From contig CALCSH010000392.1 of NCBI GenBank assembly GCA_937893815.1, positions 1 through 7,119 on the forward strand: a stretch of 7,119 nt of DNA, written 5' to 3'. Both the position numbers and the translations under genes were made by a program. Every line of letters begins with the position of its first letter. The first letter of the stretch is position 1. The stretch comes from an uncultured Anaerolineae bacterium. Its GTDB lineage: Bacteria > Chloroflexota > Anaerolineae > Anaerolineales > UBA11858. Below, in pieces: positions 5,281-7,119 of the stretch. The notes under the pieces were generated by a model. It was given only the letters and a program-made list of their open reading frames with translations, did no database searches and was not told where the DNA came from.

Positions 5281-5626
5281 ACGGATAGCCCTTGGACGTT
5301 GGGGTGAAAATTATGCCGCTGGCTATCTTCAGGAGCGCGGCTATGCAATTCTGACGCGCAATTTTCGCACAGCACACGGAGAAATTGATCTCGTTGCCCA
5401 ACACGGCGAACGGCTGGTTTTTGTCGAAGTGAAAACTCGCTCATCGGTAGCATTCGGATACCCGGAAGAAGCAGTTACACCTCACAAGCGACGGCATCTT
5501 CAAGCTGCTGCACTGCTCTATATTGAAGAGCAAGACTGGGATGGCGATTGGCAAATTGATGTGATCGCAATCATAAGCGCCGAGTCGGCAGCCAACCCTC
5601 GGCTTGAGCATTTCGAAAATATATAA
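5273..5626 (+). CDS. yraN: YraN/UPF0102 family nuclease-fold protein
   Basis: A 117-residue protein, the normal size for this family. It shows the conserved N-terminal LGRWGENYAAGYL (7-19), RNFRTAHGEIDLVA (29-42) and VFVEVKTRSS (49-58), followed by KRRHLQ (72-77) and the strand QIDVIAI (94-100). Asp39, Glu52 and Lys54 form the D-ExK arrangement of the restriction-endonuclease-like (PD-(D/E)XK) fold, so a nucleic-acid cleaving or processing role is likely. The precise function in most bacteria is unsettled. Its ATG overlaps the glycosyltransferase stop by 8 bp (ATGAATAG), a layout that suggests translational coupling. No separate promoter or strong ribosome site is needed. Confidence 0.93.
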   Translation: MNRRIALGRWGENYAAGYLQERGYAILTRNFRTAHGEIDLVAQHGERLVFVEVKTRSSVAFGYPEEAVTPHKRRHLQAAALLYIEEQDWDGDWQIDVIAIISAESAANPRLEHFENI

Positions 5627-5627
5627 T
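5622..5627 (+). promoter_or_regulatory. Possible -10 element just before miaA
   Basis: A perfect TATAAT overlaps the yraN stop codon and would start transcription at about 5634-5635, the miaA ATG. There is no good -35 at 16-18 bp, and AT-rich gene ends can give such hexamers by chance. It matters because miaA has no visible Shine-Dalgarno. Confidence 0.25.
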
Positions 5628-5634
5628 CGCCCCC

Positions 5635-6582
5635 ATGATAGCAACTACACAACTGAAACCACCTCTGATTATTTTGCTTGGCTCCACCGCAGTGGGTAAA
5701 ACCGAACTCTCGTTGCAGTTGGCGGAGCGCATCAATGCCGAAATAATCTCGGCGGATTCGCGGCTAATGTATCGCGGTATGAATATTGGCACGGCCAAAC
5801 CCACTCCGGCGGAGATGCAGCGCGTACGTCATCATCTTGTGGATGTCGCTGCCCCTGATGAAAACTGGAGTCTGCCGATGGTTTTGGACGCTGTGCAAAA
5901 CGCAGTGATTGGAATATGCGCCCGCGGGCGCGTGCCGCTGATGGTGGGTGGTACTGGGCAGTATATTCGTGCCCTTGTGGATGGCTGGCAGCCTCCGGGA
6001 GTGGAAGCCGATCTGCGGCTGCGGGCGACTTTGGAACATTGGGCTGCAGAAATTGGCGCCGAAGCTTTATATGCCCGTTTGCGGCATCTTGACCCCCAGG
6101 CAGCCGCTCGCATGGAACCTCAAAACCTGCGACGCAGCGTACGCGCTCTAGAGGTGATCCTGACAACCGGGAAACTATTCTCCTCCCAGAGGGAGTCCGG
6201 GCCATCACCATATCGGGTGCTGTTGCTAGGGTTGCAACGTCCTCGCCCGGAGCTGTACGCACGCATCGATGCTCGCATCCACAAAATGTTTACAGATGGG
6301 CTGGTGGCCGAAACGCAAGCGCTGCTCGATGCAGGCTATGCCCCTGAGTTGCCGTCCCTATCGGCGATTGGCTATCGTCAGGTGATTCAATATCTCAACG
6401 GGGAAATTCCGTTTGATGAAATCATCGTACAAATGAAGCGCATCACGCGCCGTTTTGTTCGGCGGCAGTCGAACTGGTTTAAGGCAGACGACCCGCAAAT
6501 TCAGTGGTTTCCTGCCGATTCTGGGGATACGTTACCAAATATCAGGGCAGTTGTGCGCCATTTTCTGGCTGAGGCCAATTGA
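5635..6582 (+). CDS. miaA: tRNA dimethylallyltransferase MiaA
   Basis: A 315-residue enzyme of usual length that adds the dimethylallyl group of DMAPP to N6 of A37 in tRNAs reading codons beginning with U, yielding i6A. Motifs in order: P-loop GSTAVGKT (16-23), SADSRLMYRGMNIGTAKP (39-56) with the catalytic Asp41, VGGTGQYIRAL (104-114) with the conserved Thr107, the PQNLRRSVRALEV tRNA-contact segment (162-174), LSAIGYRQV (242-250) and TRRFVRRQSNWF (271-282). All key residues are present, so the enzyme should be functional and cytoplasmic. It lies 8 bp after yraN. No Shine-Dalgarno precedes the ATG, which suggests coupling to yraN translation or a leaderless transcript. No hairpin terminator is visible after the stop, so some read-through into the next gene is possible. 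Confidence 0.97.
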   Translation: MIATTQLKPPLIILLGSTAVGKTELSLQLAERINAEIISADSRLMYRGMNIGTAKPTPAEMQRVRHHLVDVAAPDENWSLPMVLDAVQNAVIGICARGRVPLMVGGTGQYIRALVDGWQPPGVEADLRLRATLEHWAAEIGAEALYARLRHLDPQAAARMEPQNLRRSVRALEVILTTGKLFSSQRESGPSPYRVLLLGLQRPRPELYARIDARIHKMFTDGLVAETQALLDAGYAPELPSLSAIGYRQVIQYLNGEIPFDEIIVQMKRITRRFVRRQSNWFKADDPQIQWFPADSGDTLPNIRAVVRHFLAEAN

Positions 6583-6609
6583 AAAAGTATAAAGCCTGTA
6601 TAAAAAAAT

Positions 6610-6638
6610 TTGACAATCTTTGCAGAAGTATCTATACT
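6610..6638 (+). promoter_or_regulatory. Consensus sigma-70-type promoter of the acyl-CoA synthetase gene
   Basis: A perfect TTGACA (6610-6615) is followed after exactly 17 bp by TATACT (6633-6638), with an A-run just upstream. This should be a strong promoter starting near 6645 and leaving a leader of about 98 nt before the ATG at 6743. An inverted pair ATGTGAG (6643-6649) / CTCACAT (6699-6705) lies across that leader. Confidence 0.88.
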
Positions 6639-6742
6639 AGTCATGTGAGTCTGGATCTGTGCGAATTTTGGCGGGAAGAAGAACCGGTATCTCAGTTGCT
6701 CACATTCATCACCTCAACATGAAGAAGAAAAAGGAGTGAAAC

Positions 6743-7119
6743 ATGAGCGATCGTCCCTGGTTAGAGATGTATGATGATGGGGTTCCAAAGTCAATTGATT
6801 ATCCAGAAGTTCCTTTGTTCTATTTTCTTGAAGATAACGCCCAAAAATTCCCGGATAAAACTTGCACGATTTTTAAAGGTGCGAAAATCTCTAATAAAGA
6901 GATGAATGACCTTACCGACCGCTTTGCAGCTGGATTGGCTGATTTAGGCGTGAAGAAAGGTGATCGGGTTGGGATTTTTATCCCCAATACGCCGCAGTTT
7001 GTGGTGGCGTATTTCGGTGCGCTCAAAGCCGGGGCGGTCGTCGTGGCGACCAATCCGCTCTATACGGCGCGTGAGATTGAGCACCAGGTGAATGATGCCG
7101 GCGTTGAAGTTATGGTGGT
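6743..7119 (+). CDS. Long-chain acyl-CoA synthetase (FadD type, AMP-binding), 3' end beyond window
   Basis: The frame is open for 125 codons to the right edge, so only the N-terminal quarter or so of an enzyme of about 550 residues is visible. It resembles the start of adenylate-forming acyl-CoA synthetases: a short lead-in PWLEMYDDGVPKSIDYP (5-21), LFYFLEDNAQKFPDKT (25-40), then GVKKGDRVGIFIPNTPQF (69-86) and ALKAGAVVVATNPLYTAREI (93-112), which is the typical sequence of the N-terminal subdomain of FadD-like ligases. These activate fatty acids with ATP and CoA. The P-loop and the C-terminal lid lie outside, so catalytic competence and chain-length preference cannot be judged. The start is well supported by AAGGAG (6731-6736), 6 bases before ATG. 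It has its own strong promoter and is probably separate from the miaA operon. Confidence 0.92.
   Translation, partial: MSDRPWLEMYDDGVPKSIDYPEVPLFYFLEDNAQKFPDKTCTIFKGAKISNKEMNDLTDRFAAGLADLGVKKGDRVGIFIPNTPQFVVAYFGALKAGAVVVATNPLYTAREIEHQVNDAGVEVMV

Noticed and set aside
5732..6262. Minus-strand frame of 176 codons within miaA
   Set aside because: Antisense shadow of a gene with all MiaA motifs; composition is Arg/Pro/Ala-rich without recognisable domains.

Overview
The window looks like chromosomal DNA of a free-living bacterium with consensus sigma-70-type promoters. My best guess is Chloroflexota, probably Anaerolineae. The guess rests on the protein style (an unusual PlsY, a divergent GT4 glycosyltransferase, a polytopic membrane protein I cannot place), the GC-rich palindromic intergenic repeats and a T-box leader. 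It is an inference, not a phylogenetic result. I see no phage, insertion-sequence, CRISPR, tRNA or rRNA feature.

Layout. (1) 1-1056, minus strand: a consensus promoter, a T-box riboswitch leader of about 290 nt ending in an intrinsic terminator, then the 5' part of a lipoprotein gene with Asp-box (BNR, beta-propeller) motifs that runs off the left edge. (2) 1088-2089, plus strand: a divergent promoter, an MBL-fold metallohydrolase and a strong intrinsic terminator. (3) 2091-3156: a divergent plsY homologue on the minus strand, flanked by inverted copies of a palindromic repeat, with two further hairpins on its upstream side. (4) 3157-4004, minus strand: a multi-spanning membrane protein, apparently from a leaderless transcript. 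(5) 4035-6582, plus strand: a compact operon of a GT4 glycosyltransferase, a YraN/UPF0102 protein (8-bp overlap) and MiaA tRNA dimethylallyltransferase (8-bp gap). (6) 6610-7119, plus strand: a consensus promoter, a 5' leader of about 98 nt and the N-terminal part of an acyl-CoA synthetase (FadD type) cut by the right edge.

How the genes work together. PlsY (lysophosphatidate synthesis), the glycosyltransferase (possibly a glycolipid enzyme) and the acyl-CoA synthetase could all serve membrane lipid metabolism, but they lie in separate transcription units, so this is only a theme. YraN and MiaA are ordinary housekeeping genes. The most unusual feature is the T-box: these riboswitches normally sense uncharged tRNA and control aminoacyl-tRNA synthetase or amino-acid genes, yet here the first gene behind it encodes a secreted lipoprotein.
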